Positions 7,084-14,363 of a stretch of 20,407 nucleotides of DNA are shown here, piece after piece. The position numbers were made by a program, and so were the translations under genes. The stretch lies in contig JBEIRK010000034.1 of the NCBI GenBank assembly GCA_040376005.1, positions 1 to 20,407 on the forward strand, read 5' to 3'. The notes beneath the pieces are model-generated. The model saw only the letters and a program-made list of their open reading frames with translations, had not been told where the DNA came from and did not search any database. Numbering within the stretch: position 1 is the stretch's first letter; each line of letters starts with the position of its first letter. Origin of the DNA: JAGXTF01 sp040376005 (GTDB taxonomy: Bacteria > Bacteroidota > Bacteroidia > NS11-12g > UBA955).

Positions 7084-7974
7084 ATGGGTTACGCATGGGA
7101 AGGAATGATGACGGTGATTTCTGTGCCGTTGTATGCAATTGCAATTGTAGGAGAGATTTTGATTAGCAATGTCTTACATTTAAAATTGTACGATACCCGA
7201 GATACAATCAATAATTTCTTGATGACAGCCATGAATATTGGTTTAACCCTACTCATGGCGGGCGTGTTTATTGTCACCATGGCGTGGGGATATGGCCATC
7301 GTGTGTTTTTCTGGGATGAATCTGGCGTTTGGTATTGGATTGCAGTAATGGTGCTTACCGATTTGGCATACTGGGTTGTGCACTGGTTGGGGCATGTGGT
7401 ACGTCTGTTTTGGGCGGTACATGTGGTGCACCACAGTAGCGAGAAATATAATATTACAGTGGGTTTTCGCAGTTCAGTATTCGAACCTTTATACCGCGGT
7501 TTTTTCTTTCTTCCCTTGGCATTTATCGGCTTTCGTGCTGAGGATGTGATGCTCGCTTTTGCCATACAACAATTGTATGGAAGTCTGGTCCACACGGAAT
7601 TGATAGGCCGAATTCCCATTTGGGATTGGGTTTTTGTTAGCCCTTCTCATCACAAGGTTCACCATGCTTCAAACCCTAAATACCTAGATAAAAATATGGG
7701 TATGATTTTTATTGTTTGGGATAAATTATTTGGAACCTATACTGCCGAGGATCCCAATTATTCAAAGGTAAAGTTTGGCTTAACCAAGAATCTAGAAACC
7801 TATAAACCTTGGGTAGTTGTGTTTAAAGAATGGGCTGAAATCGCAAAGGATGTGCGCATTGCGCCCGGGTTGAAAAACAAACTCATGTATATTTTCGGAC
7901 CTCCAGGTTGGAGCCATGATGGAAGCCGACAAACCAGCAAGCAAATGCGATTGGCAGAAGCGGCCGAGGCTTAA
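7084..7974 (+). CDS. Sterol desaturase / fatty acid hydroxylase family membrane protein
   Basis: This 296-residue polytopic membrane protein carries the conserved di-iron histidine motifs of the fatty acid hydroxylase superfamily: HWLGH (His100-His104), HVVHH (113-117) and HKVHH (190-194), plus His170 in LVHTELIG. These ligands sit on the cytoplasmic face and use O2 to hydroxylate or desaturate a lipid. The substrate cannot be told from sequence; sterols, fatty acids, alkyl-glycerols and carotenoids are all used by relatives. About four hydrophobic segments precede and separate the motifs. The first eight residues (MGYAWEGM) are not typical, so the start could instead be Met8 or Met9. The stop overlaps the convergent waaA stop. 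The upstream gene is divergent, so it forms its own unit. Confidence 0.9.
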   Translation: MGYAWEGMMTVISVPLYAIAIVGEILISNVLHLKLYDTRDTINNFLMTAMNIGLTLLMAGVFIVTMAWGYGHRVFFWDESGVWYWIAVMVLTDLAYWVVHWLGHVVRLFWAVHVVHHSSEKYNITVGFRSSVFEPLYRGFFFLPLAFIGFRAEDVMLAFAIQQLYGSLVHTELIGRIPIWDWVFVSPSHHKVHHASNPKYLDKNMGMIFIVWDKLFGTYTAEDPNYSKVKFGLTKNLETYKPWVVVFKEWAEIAKDVRIAPGLKNKLMYIFGPPGWSHDGSRQTSKQMRLAEAAEA

Positions 7975-9242
7975 TTTATTGAAGCATTTGAATTGTGCAT
8001 GGTTCTAAAATACTGCATCACAATTTCAGTACTTCCCGAATGTTGTTTCACAAAATCTCTTGACTTTTGTGCCGCTTCTTGTCTCCATTCCACATTTCCA
8101 AGCATACGGTTTAAAAACAATTCAAACTCATTATAGTCCCTTGCCCCGCAGGCAAAACCCCAATCAATGGCTTCTTCTGCTTCGGGGAATTTTTGATGTT
8201 TAGGGCCAAAGAGAATAGGCATGCCGAATGCAGCTGCTTCCAAAATGTTGTGAAGCCCTTTTCCATATGCTCCGCCAATCACCGCTGCATCAGCATATCG
8301 GTATAAGCGCGATAAATATCCAATGTTATCTACTACCAATATTTTATGCTTGTGCTTCTCTTGGCTTTCCTCCCATTTAGAGAAAAGTACAGGATAATAA
8401 TCCGAGAATTTATCCATGATTTCTGCAATATGTTTGGGTCCAATATCATGCGGTGCCAATATGCATTTCCATCCCAAGGGCCAACTTTTTAGGCTTAAAT
8501 AATTGAATACATGTTTCTCCTCTTCTGGCCATGTGCTGCCTCCAATGAGTAGGGGGGAATTGCCTTTAAAGGCGGTTGCAATTTCTATAGACTCGGCATG
8601 AGAAACGGTATCCAATACGCGATCATATCGAATATCCCCCGCAACAATAATATTCTTGAATTCTTCTTCTTTGGCAACCGTCTCAGATGCTTTATTTTGA
8701 ACAAATATTCGCCTGAATTTTAGCAGCTCATCTTTCCATGCAGAAGCCCATGGTTCTATGAAAAATTGCCCTTCTCTGAACAGTACACTTATGGCAGTCA
8801 TATCACATCCATAAGCATTGCCTGCTTTCATGAAATTGAGCCAGAATTCATATTTTACAAAAACAGCAACATCGGGTTGCACGAGTTCATACCATTTGCG
8901 TGCGTTTCTGGGCGTGTCCATGGGCAGATAAAAGACACCGGTGCATAAAAAATGCGAACGCTGCTCGTAGCCGCTAGGTGAGAAGAAGCTTACGACAATT
9001 TCAGTTTCAGGAAATTCAACTTGTAACTGCTCAATCACGGGCCTAGCCATTTCAAATTCCCCGAGAGAGGCACAATGAAACCAATATCTTTTGGCTTTTT
9101 TGGGAGGTAGTTTATGTTGAATTTCTTTGCGCCAATGCATTCTTCCCATGCGCATTTTTCGCGCTTTTGTGTTCCATAATGAGGAAAGCCAAATGGCGAA
9201 GGTGAACAGGTGAATGCCTAAGTTATAGAAGAACGTGAGCAT
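7971..9242 (-). CDS. waaA: 3-deoxy-D-manno-octulosonic acid (Kdo) transferase
   Basis: This 423-residue GT-B glycosyltransferase (family GT30) transfers Kdo from CMP-Kdo to the lipid A precursor at the cytoplasmic face of the inner membrane. The N-terminal hydrophobic anchor (residues 4-22) is followed by HCASLGEFE, whose Glu62 matches the catalytic base of the family, and FVKYEFWLNF (128-137). The C-terminal donor domain shows GGSTWPEEEK (234-243), APHDIGPKH (263-271) and GGAYGKGLHNILEAAAFGMP (323-342). The length is normal. Its ATG overlaps the stop of the preceding barrel-like gene by one base (TGATG), so the two are coupled. It implies the organism makes Kdo-containing lipopolysaccharide. 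Confidence 0.96.
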   Translation of the reverse strand: MLTFFYNLGIHLFTFAIWLSSLWNTKARKMRMGRMHWRKEIQHKLPPKKAKRYWFHCASLGEFEMARPVIEQLQVEFPETEIVVSFFSPSGYEQRSHFLCTGVFYLPMDTPRNARKWYELVQPDVAVFVKYEFWLNFMKAGNAYGCDMTAISVLFREGQFFIEPWASAWKDELLKFRRIFVQNKASETVAKEEEFKNIIVAGDIRYDRVLDTVSHAESIEIATAFKGNSPLLIGGSTWPEEEKHVFNYLSLKSWPLGWKCILAPHDIGPKHIAEIMDKFSDYYPVLFSKWEESQEKHKHKILVVDNIGYLSRLYRYADAAVIGGAYGKGLHNILEAAAFGMPILFGPKHQKFPEAEEAIDWGFACGARDYNEFELFLNRMLGNVEWRQEAAQKSRDFVKQHSGSTEIVMQYFRTMHNSNASIN

Positions 9243-10021
9243 CAGTCGTAATAATCTGTTTCAGATTTGTTACCCTGTTTCAAGGCTATAGGGATTAAGA
9301 TTCCCGCGTTGAATCCCAAATACAAGTCTTTGCGAAGTGTATTGTCTTGCTGCATGGTGCTATAATCCCAACTTCTTCTATTTCTAGTAAATCCTTGGCC
9401 AAATTCGATACCTGCAAATAAGCTCACTGTTTCGGTATTCAGGTAATGGAAATTTACAGTTTGGCTGAGTAACAGACCGTTGCACAATCGGTCATAACCG
9501 GGGGCGTAGTCATTCTCTAGCTGGGGCACGGAGCCCACATCAAAACGTGCACGAATTCTGTGCTGCATCATTCCAGCGCCTACTGCGACTTCTATTCTGC
9601 TTTTTTGCCACTTAGGCGTGGGTTGGAATAAGCCGCCCACTTTTCCTTGAACCGCAAAACCGCGCATGTAATATCGGATCAGCGCAGGAAAGCCGTCGAT
9701 ATCATAGATGATTTGGCTGTTTCCCAAAATGCCGCCATACAAATTTCCAATATTAACTCTATTCCCTAAAAAAGGTTGGTAGCTGAGTCCAAAGGTGATG
9801 TTACTTTTTTTCGCATATACCGAAACAGGGATGCTTCCCCAAGATGAAAATCTTTTACCTAAGTCAGCCATACCGACACCAAATCCTCCACCTGATTTTA
9901 AGATGATAAAATTGTTTTCAGACTTCTTCCCAATTGCTTTCGCAGCGGGCTTTGCAGGCGTTTGCGCACCTATCGTGCCTAGGCTAAGCATGAAAATAAA
10001 ACAAGCGATGAAAGACTTCAT
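9242..10021 (-). CDS. Secreted, probably outer-membrane beta-barrel protein of unknown function
   Basis: This 259-residue protein begins with a clear signal peptide (MKSFIACFIFMLSLGTIGAQ, cleavage probably after GAQ). A short Ala/Pro/Lys linker follows, then a region rich in Gly, aromatic and alternating polar/hydrophobic residues. It ends with FNAGILIPIALKQGN and an Asp-Tyr-rich tail. This composition suggests a small outer-membrane barrel. I do not recognise a named family, and it lacks the N-terminal features of PorP/SprF proteins. It sits between an alpha/beta hydrolase (20-nt gap) and waaA (1-base overlap), so it is very likely co-transcribed with them, and an envelope role is inferred from that context only. 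Confidence 0.8.
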   Translation of the reverse strand: MKSFIACFIFMLSLGTIGAQTPAKPAAKAIGKKSENNFIILKSGGGFGVGMADLGKRFSSWGSIPVSVYAKKSNITFGLSYQPFLGNRVNIGNLYGGILGNSQIIYDIDGFPALIRYYMRGFAVQGKVGGLFQPTPKWQKSRIEVAVGAGMMQHRIRARFDVGSVPQLENDYAPGYDRLCNGLLLSQTVNFHYLNTETVSLFAGIEFGQGFTRNRRSWDYSTMQQDNTLRKDLYLGFNAGILIPIALKQGNKSETDYYD

Positions 10022-10041
10022 TACTCCTGCGAATGTAAGAA

Positions 10042-10815
10042 TTAGCTATTCAGAAATTGCTGAACTACTGTAATAAATTCTGAGGGATTGTCTGCATGTA
10101 CCCAATGCCCGGCATTTGAAATGGTTTTAAACTGTGCATTAGGGAACGATTCTTGAATTCGGGGTTTGTCTTCCTCTTTGATGTATCCGCTGCGATCGCC
10201 GGCTATAAATAGGGTTGGTCCGCTGAAGCTGCTTGACGGCAGATCTAGGCTTCCGATACTTTCTTCATAAAACTGTTTTATGGCAGGCAAATTGAATCTG
10301 GGTTGATACCCTCCTCCGGGAATAGGTTCTAGATTTTTTAACAGAAATTGCCGAACCGTCATGTCGGGGGCAAAGGGTTTTAGTGCTTCTTCAGCTTCAC
10401 CTCTGGATTGAATAGACATGAAATCTATGGTCTCAAAGGCATGAAAATAGGGGATATGTCCTGGAGGATAACTGCGCATGGCAATGTCCACCACCAGAAG
10501 CTTTTCAGTTTTTTCAGGGTATTTTGAAGCAAATGTCATGGATGTTTTACCACCCATACTGTGCCCCATAATAATTGCAGAAGCATGCCCTAAATGTTCC
10601 ATTAGCCCACATAAATCATCAGCCATGCTTGCATAATGCATTACATGGTCGTGAAAACTGCGCCCATGGTTTCGGGCATCTAGGGTCACTACAGTGTATT
10701 CTTGACCCAGTATGCCTGCGGCATAGTGCCAATTGTCCTTCATGCCAAATATTCCGTGTAGGATATAAATACAAGAAGGCCCACTGCCGTAAATTCTATG
10801 ACTAACGATAGACAT
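10042..10815 (-). CDS. Alpha/beta hydrolase (YbfF-like esterase)
   Basis: This 257-residue cytoplasmic hydrolase has a complete catalytic set: an oxyanion HGIFG motif (20-24), nucleophile elbow GHSMGG with Ser86, Asp207 in IAGDRSGYI and His237 in NAGHWVHAD. LDARNHGRS (45-53) is characteristic of the YbfF/ABHD11-like esterase group. The substrate is unknown; relatives hydrolyse short-chain or acyl-CoA esters. It is first in an apparent operon with the barrel-like gene and waaA. Its ATG lies only 15 nt after the strong terminator that ends ald, with no recognisable TAnnTTTG box between, so how this operon is transcribed is unclear. Confidence 0.92.
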   Translation of the reverse strand: MSIVSHRIYGSGPSCIYILHGIFGMKDNWHYAAGILGQEYTVVTLDARNHGRSFHDHVMHYASMADDLCGLMEHLGHASAIIMGHSMGGKTSMTFASKYPEKTEKLLVVDIAMRSYPPGHIPYFHAFETIDFMSIQSRGEAEEALKPFAPDMTVRQFLLKNLEPIPGGGYQPRFNLPAIKQFYEESIGSLDLPSSSFSGPTLFIAGDRSGYIKEEDKPRIQESFPNAQFKTISNAGHWVHADNPSEFITVVQQFLNS

Positions 10816-10830
10816 GGTTTATAGATGTAT

Positions 10831-10864
10831 AAAAAAAGCTGCACCATAGGGTGCAGCTTTTTTT
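10831..10864 (-). terminator. Strong bidirectional-type intrinsic terminator after ald
   Basis: The 15-base arm at 10831-10845 (seven A then GCTGCACC) pairs perfectly with 10850-10864 (GGTGCAGC then seven T) around the loop ATAG. On the minus strand it ends in a run of seven T, beginning 11 nt after the ald stop. It is the strongest hairpin seen in the window. Confidence 0.93.
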
Positions 10865-10875
10865 GATTATTTCAA

Positions 10876-12006
10876 TTAGTTTGAAGCAGAGGCTCCAAGC
10901 ACCTGTTCAACAGGCGTGTAGGCCAAGTTAAAGGCGTCACTTACTCCTTTGTATACCACTTTACCATCTACTACGTTCAGACCGAGACGCAACTCATTGC
11001 TGTCTGAACATGCTTTTTTCCAACCTTTATTGGCCAATTGCACTGCATAGGGCAGGGTAGCATTGGTCAATGCTAAAGTAGAGGTATACGGCACAGCGCC
11101 AGGCATATTTGCAACGCAATAGTGGATTACATTATCTACTACATAAATAGGTTCAGCGTGCGTAGTGGGTTTTGAAGTTTCAAAACATCCTCCTTGGTCA
11201 ATCGCTACGTCAACAATTACCGACCCTTTTTTCATACTTGGGAGCATGTCGCGGGTAATGAGTTTTGGTGCTTTTGCACCTGGGATAAGAACGCCACCTA
11301 TAACCAAATCTGCGCTTTTAATCGCGTTTCTTACATTGTAATCATTGCTATATTGTGTTTGAACATTCGCTGGCATGATATCATCCAACTGGCGCAAACG
11401 AGGCAAACTGATGTCCATGATGGTTACATGTGCACCCATACCAGCAGCCATCTTTGCCGCTTGGGTTCCTACGATACCACCTCCCAATACAATAACTTCA
11501 GCGGGTTTAACACCAGGCACGCCGCCCAACAAAATACCACGACCACCCATAGGTTTTTCCAGGTATTTTGCACCTTCCTGCACAGACATGCGTCCTGCAA
11601 CCTCACTCATAGGAACGAGCAATGGAAGGCTGCGATCCGCTTTTTCTACGGTTTCATAGGCCAAACAAACGGCACCACTTTTAATCATGGCATGTGTTAG
11701 TGGCTCATGACTTGCAAAGTGGAAATACGTGAAGAGCAATTGGTCTTTTTTAATCAAGCCATATTCTTGCTCAATTGGCTCTTTTACTTTGATAATCATT
11801 TCAGCAATGGCGTATACTGCTTCAATATTGGGAAGCATATTTGCGCCCGCCGCTGCATATTCGTCATCCTCAAAACCACTACCCACACCTGCGGTGCTTT
11901 GAACATATACTGTATGGCCGTGTTTTGTTAATTCAGCTACACCTGCAGGGGTAACTGCAACGCGATTTTCGTTGTTTTTGATTTCCTTTGGTACTCCGAT
12001 TATCAT
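10876..12006 (-). CDS. ald: Alanine dehydrogenase
   Basis: This 376-residue enzyme interconverts L-alanine and pyruvate plus ammonia using NAD(H). Family features include the N-terminal GVPKEIKNNENRVAVTP with Arg15, KVKEP at 73-77 with the substrate Lys at 75 (or 73), TYFHFASH with His96, SEVAGRMSVQEGA, a Rossmann GGGIVG at 175-180 with Asp198 for the NAD ribose, and DVAIDQGGC near residue 270, which contains the conserved catalytic Asp. The frame is open upstream to 12084, but MIIGVPKEIK is the conserved N-terminus, and the promoter with its palindrome lies in the extension. The gene ends at a strong terminator and is divergent from a small membrane-protein gene, with which it shares the control region. 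Confidence 0.97.
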   Translation of the reverse strand: MIIGVPKEIKNNENRVAVTPAGVAELTKHGHTVYVQSTAGVGSGFEDDEYAAAGANMLPNIEAVYAIAEMIIKVKEPIEQEYGLIKKDQLLFTYFHFASHEPLTHAMIKSGAVCLAYETVEKADRSLPLLVPMSEVAGRMSVQEGAKYLEKPMGGRGILLGGVPGVKPAEVIVLGGGIVGTQAAKMAAGMGAHVTIMDISLPRLRQLDDIMPANVQTQYSNDYNVRNAIKSADLVIGGVLIPGAKAPKLITRDMLPSMKKGSVIVDVAIDQGGCFETSKPTTHAEPIYVVDNVIHYCVANMPGAVPYTSTLALTNATLPYAVQLANKGWKKACSDSNELRLGLNVVDGKVVYKGVSDAFNLAYTPVEQVLGASASN

Positions 12007-12020
12007 AATAAATTGGTGCA

Positions 12021-12055
12021 CAAAGATACAATACCGGTATTGTTTATTGCACAAT
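12021..12055 (-). promoter_or_regulatory. ald promoter
   Basis: On the minus strand ATTG (12055-12052) serves as a possible -33 element and TATCTTTG (12028-12021) as a perfect TAnnTTTG -7 element, with a long 23-nt spacer. The -7 box ends 14 nt before the ald ATG, giving a predicted leader of only about 8-10 nt. The spacer contains the 16-bp palindrome. Confidence 0.6.
12028..12043. promoter_or_regulatory. Perfect 16-bp palindrome, candidate operator
   Basis: ACAATACCGGTATTGT is a perfect inverted repeat. It lies inside the ald -33/-7 spacer, overlapping the first base of the -7 box, and just upstream of the -33 element of the divergent gene. This is a classical place for a dimeric repressor, or for a MerR-type activator given the long spacer. 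The regulator is unknown and not encoded next to it. Confidence 0.55.
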
Positions 12056-12078
12056 TTCAAGATTTTGAAAGATATTTG
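12047..12078 (+). promoter_or_regulatory. Promoter of the small membrane-protein gene
   Basis: TTG at 12047-12049 followed after 21 nt by GATATTTG at 12071-12078 (one mismatch to TAnnTTTG) fits a Bacteroidota promoter. The -7 box ends 4 nt before the ATG at 12083, which predicts a leaderless transcript. It is back-to-back with the ald promoter. Confidence 0.45.
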
Positions 12079-12082
12079 CCCC

Positions 12083-12445
12083 ATGTATCAAAAACCGATG
12101 ATCCGACTGGCTTTTCAAATGGCATGGTTCCTTACCATACTCGGTGGGGTTTCTCTTTTTGAACAATCGTATTGGAATGTCTTGGGTATTGTGATGTTCC
12201 TATTTGGTATTGTCTTGTTTGTCTTTACTGCGGCAGCCCTCTACTGGGATAAAACACTCTATAAAAAACCAGAACAATTGCTCTTCCTAACCTTGATTAT
12301 GGGAATACTTTTGGTGATTGCCCATGCTACTTTTGGAGAATTCCTGCTCAGTGCTGTGCTACTTGCACTCTATATCCCCAGCGCTATCGGTTGGAAAATG
12401 TTATCTTGGAAGCCCTTGAAAAAAACCGCCAAAGGCCGCGGCTAA
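12083..12445 (+). CDS. Four-helix integral membrane protein of unknown function
   Basis: This 120-residue protein has about four hydrophobic segments (residues 7-26, 31-55, 65-84 and 86-106) and a short basic C-terminus (KPLKKTAKGRG), so it is a small polytopic inner-membrane protein. I do not recognise the family. The ATG at 12083 is preferred over the in-frame ATG at 11972, because the extension would overlap the ald start and the shared promoter region, and because a promoter box lies just before 12083. Its last 45 bases overlap the end of the convergent glycosyltransferase gene. Divergent pairing with ald suggests shared regulation but does not establish a linked function. Confidence 0.75.
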   Translation: MYQKPMIRLAFQMAWFLTILGGVSLFEQSYWNVLGIVMFLFGIVLFVFTAAALYWDKTLYKKPEQLLFLTLIMGILLVIAHATFGEFLLSAVLLALYIPSAIGWKMLSWKPLKKTAKGRG

Positions 12446-13414
12446 TGCCGCCTCTATGATAGATTCCTTTGAATGAAGGAGTTCTAGTTTCTTTGGTGGA
12501 TAATCATCCAGCCAGTTGCGCAAGGTTTCATTATTTAGTTCCTTTAAACTTGATAGCACCGTTGCGCCCCATTCCTTAGCCGCTTCTGCATTACACAATT
12601 GTTCGTACTGTCCTTGAATCGGGATGAGCAATAACTTCTTTTGCAAATACATAGCTTCTGCCGGTGTTTCAAATCCGCCTCCAGTGATTACACCATGGCT
12701 GGAAATTAAGCTATGGCTAAAGGTATCTTTACTTACCGGAAATATTTTGAGATTGTCTTCAGTTGTGCATTTGTCACATGCACTGCTAAAAATATGGAAG
12801 TCAATAGATTTAAATTTCTTGAAATAGGCTTTTTGGACTTCCAATGGGTATTGCGAAAGGTATACTGTTATATGACCTTGATTGGAATGCGGCGCTTGTA
12901 TAATTTCCCTGTTTAAAATAGGGGTGAAAATATTGTAATCATAGCTTTTAAAGTGTAGGCCAATGTAATTGGTGCTCGATACATAGTTGTTTAAAATCAT
13001 GGCTCCTAGTCTATTGTGCACCGGGGTTCTGGGTACTACGGGGCTTTGAAAACTTGCCTGATGTCCGAAGTGTACACTGTGTTTATTGCGCAGCTTGCAC
13101 GCCAAAGAAGTGATGGGCTCAAAATCATTAATAACCGCATCATAATTTTCTACGGGTAAGTGCCATGCATCTTTTAACATCCGCAGCGGGCGCAACCTAG
13201 CCAGCATTAAAGGAATATTTAATCCACCATTTTTATTGTATTCCAAACTAAAACCGCGGTACTTGTAAACCGTTGGGAATGGATTTTTTAAACCAAAGTT
13301 GCGTCCACTAAGCAACATATCTACTTCTCCATATTCCTTGAGAATAGGGAGTAAATCACAAGCGCGGCTGATATGCCCATTGCCCGTGGCTTGGACTGCA
13401 TAAAGTATGCGCAT
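12401..13414 (-). CDS. GT-B family glycosyltransferase (MJ1255/TIGR00661-like)
   Basis: This 337-residue protein resembles the MurG-like GT-B group. The N-terminal GNGHISRA (residues 11-18) is the Gly-rich acceptor-domain loop with a conserved His. A C-terminal segment near residues 245-275 reads GVITGGGFETPAEAMYLQKK followed by PIQGQYEQLCNA, which matches the nucleotide-sugar-binding site of this superfamily. The sugar and acceptor are unknown. Its ATG overlaps the stop of the metallophosphoesterase gene by one base (TAATG), so the two are made together. A joint role in glycolipid or envelope polysaccharide synthesis is my inference. Its 3' end overlaps the convergent membrane-protein gene. 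Confidence 0.88.
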   Translation of the reverse strand: MRILYAVQATGNGHISRACDLLPILKEYGEVDMLLSGRNFGLKNPFPTVYKYRGFSLEYNKNGGLNIPLMLARLRPLRMLKDAWHLPVENYDAVINDFEPITSLACKLRNKHSVHFGHQASFQSPVVPRTPVHNRLGAMILNNYVSSTNYIGLHFKSYDYNIFTPILNREIIQAPHSNQGHITVYLSQYPLEVQKAYFKKFKSIDFHIFSSACDKCTTEDNLKIFPVSKDTFSHSLISSHGVITGGGFETPAEAMYLQKKLLLIPIQGQYEQLCNAEAAKEWGATVLSSLKELNNETLRNWLDDYPPKKLELLHSKESIIEAALAAAFGGFFQGLPR

Positions 13415-14277
13415 TAGGATGCGGGTTGAAGCAAGTGGCTTATCACATCAGAGGCAACATCAGGGATCTTAATTTTCAACCCTTCATCATACACAATGTC
13501 GGTGTTGCGCGTGGCATTGTGTGTATGTATGGACCATTCTTTATTATTGTATTCCAAGGCTGTGCAGTTTTCCACCCAGTCACCGCTATTTAGGTAGGTT
13601 ACTTCCCCCTTTATGGTATACACCTTTTTAATTGTGGGCTGGTGAATATGTCCGCAGATAACAAAATCATATCCTTTTTCAATAGCAAGGTGAGCCGCAG
13701 TGTCTTCAAAATTTTGAATCCAAATCACTGCTTTTTTTACGGCATTTTTAATTTTTTTGGAGAAACTCATTTTCTCTTTTCCGAATAATGCCAAGGTCCA
13801 ATTGATAGCCTGGTTTATAAGAATAAGTAATGAGTAACCTGCGCCGCCAAGTTTGGCAATAATTTTCGCACTTCCTTGGGTGGTAGCATCAAATACGTCG
13901 CCATGGAAAATCCAGGCTTTTCTGCCATCCATATCCAATACCAATTTGTCTGTAAGTACAAATTGTCCCATTTCTAAATCCGTATAGCTTCTAAGGCGGT
14001 CGTCGTGATTCCCTGTGATGTAATATACTTTGGTGCCTTTGGACAGGTGCCCAAATATTTCTCGAATTACCTGCATATGGCTTTCCGGAAAATAATGTTT
14101 GCTGAATTGCCACATGTCTATAATATCTCCATTGAGCACGAGTATTTCAGTTTCAATACTGCGCAAATAATGGATGATGGACTTTGCTTGACAGCCATAA
14201 GTGCCTAGGTGTAAATCACTCATGACCGCTACCTGCAATTTTCTTTTTTCCATATATGGCAAAGTTTGGATTGCCAT
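13414..14277 (-). CDS. LpxH-like metallophosphoesterase (UDP-2,3-diacylglucosamine diphosphatase-like)
   Basis: This 287-residue calcineurin-like phosphoesterase has a full metal-binding set: SDLHLG (Asp21, His23), GDIIDMW (Asp51), GNHDD (Asn90, His91), FHGDVFD (His125) and CGHIHQP (His210, His212), ending with YLNSGDWVE. The insertion between the last two motifs, and the overall pattern, fit the LpxH-like group, which cleaves the diphosphate of UDP-diacylglucosamine in lipid A synthesis. Whether this is the cell's true LpxH or a paralogue acting on another lipid-linked substrate cannot be decided here. The start may be 14277 or the second in-frame ATG at 14253 (MEKRKLQVAVMSD). It is coupled to the downstream glycosyltransferase gene by overlap. 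Confidence 0.88.
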   Translation of the reverse strand: MAIQTLPYMEKRKLQVAVMSDLHLGTYGCQAKSIIHYLRSIETEILVLNGDIIDMWQFSKHYFPESHMQVIREIFGHLSKGTKVYYITGNHDDRLRSYTDLEMGQFVLTDKLVLDMDGRKAWIFHGDVFDATTQGSAKIIAKLGGAGYSLLILINQAINWTLALFGKEKMSFSKKIKNAVKKAVIWIQNFEDTAAHLAIEKGYDFVICGHIHQPTIKKVYTIKGEVTYLNSGDWVENCTALEYNNKEWSIHTHNATRNTDIVYDEGLKIKIPDVASDVISHLLQPAS

Positions 14278-14363
14278 GTGATTGGATTAATTCGAAAACA
14301 AAAAGGGTGTGTTATCCTTAGTTCAACCCAATATGAACGGAAGGTGGTGTCCGTAAAATTGGT

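Noticed and set aside
7089..7619. 176-residue minus-strand open frame opposite the desaturase gene
   Set aside because: It is antisense to a gene with clear histidine motifs; its composition is that of an antisense shadow and it has no promoter.
9242..10021. Barrel-like protein as a PorP/SprF T9SS partner
   Set aside because: It is shorter than that family and lacks its typical N-terminal segment after the signal peptide; it is also far from the surface-protein genes.
11194..11700. 168-residue plus-strand open frame opposite ald
   Set aside because: The protein is His/Cys/Thr-rich with no domain logic and lies entirely antisense to a well-conserved enzyme.
12007..12084. Longer ald reading starting at 12084 and longer membrane-protein reading starting at 11972
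   Set aside because: Both would cover the shared promoter/palindrome region and run into the other gene; the conserved Ald N-terminus starts at 12006.
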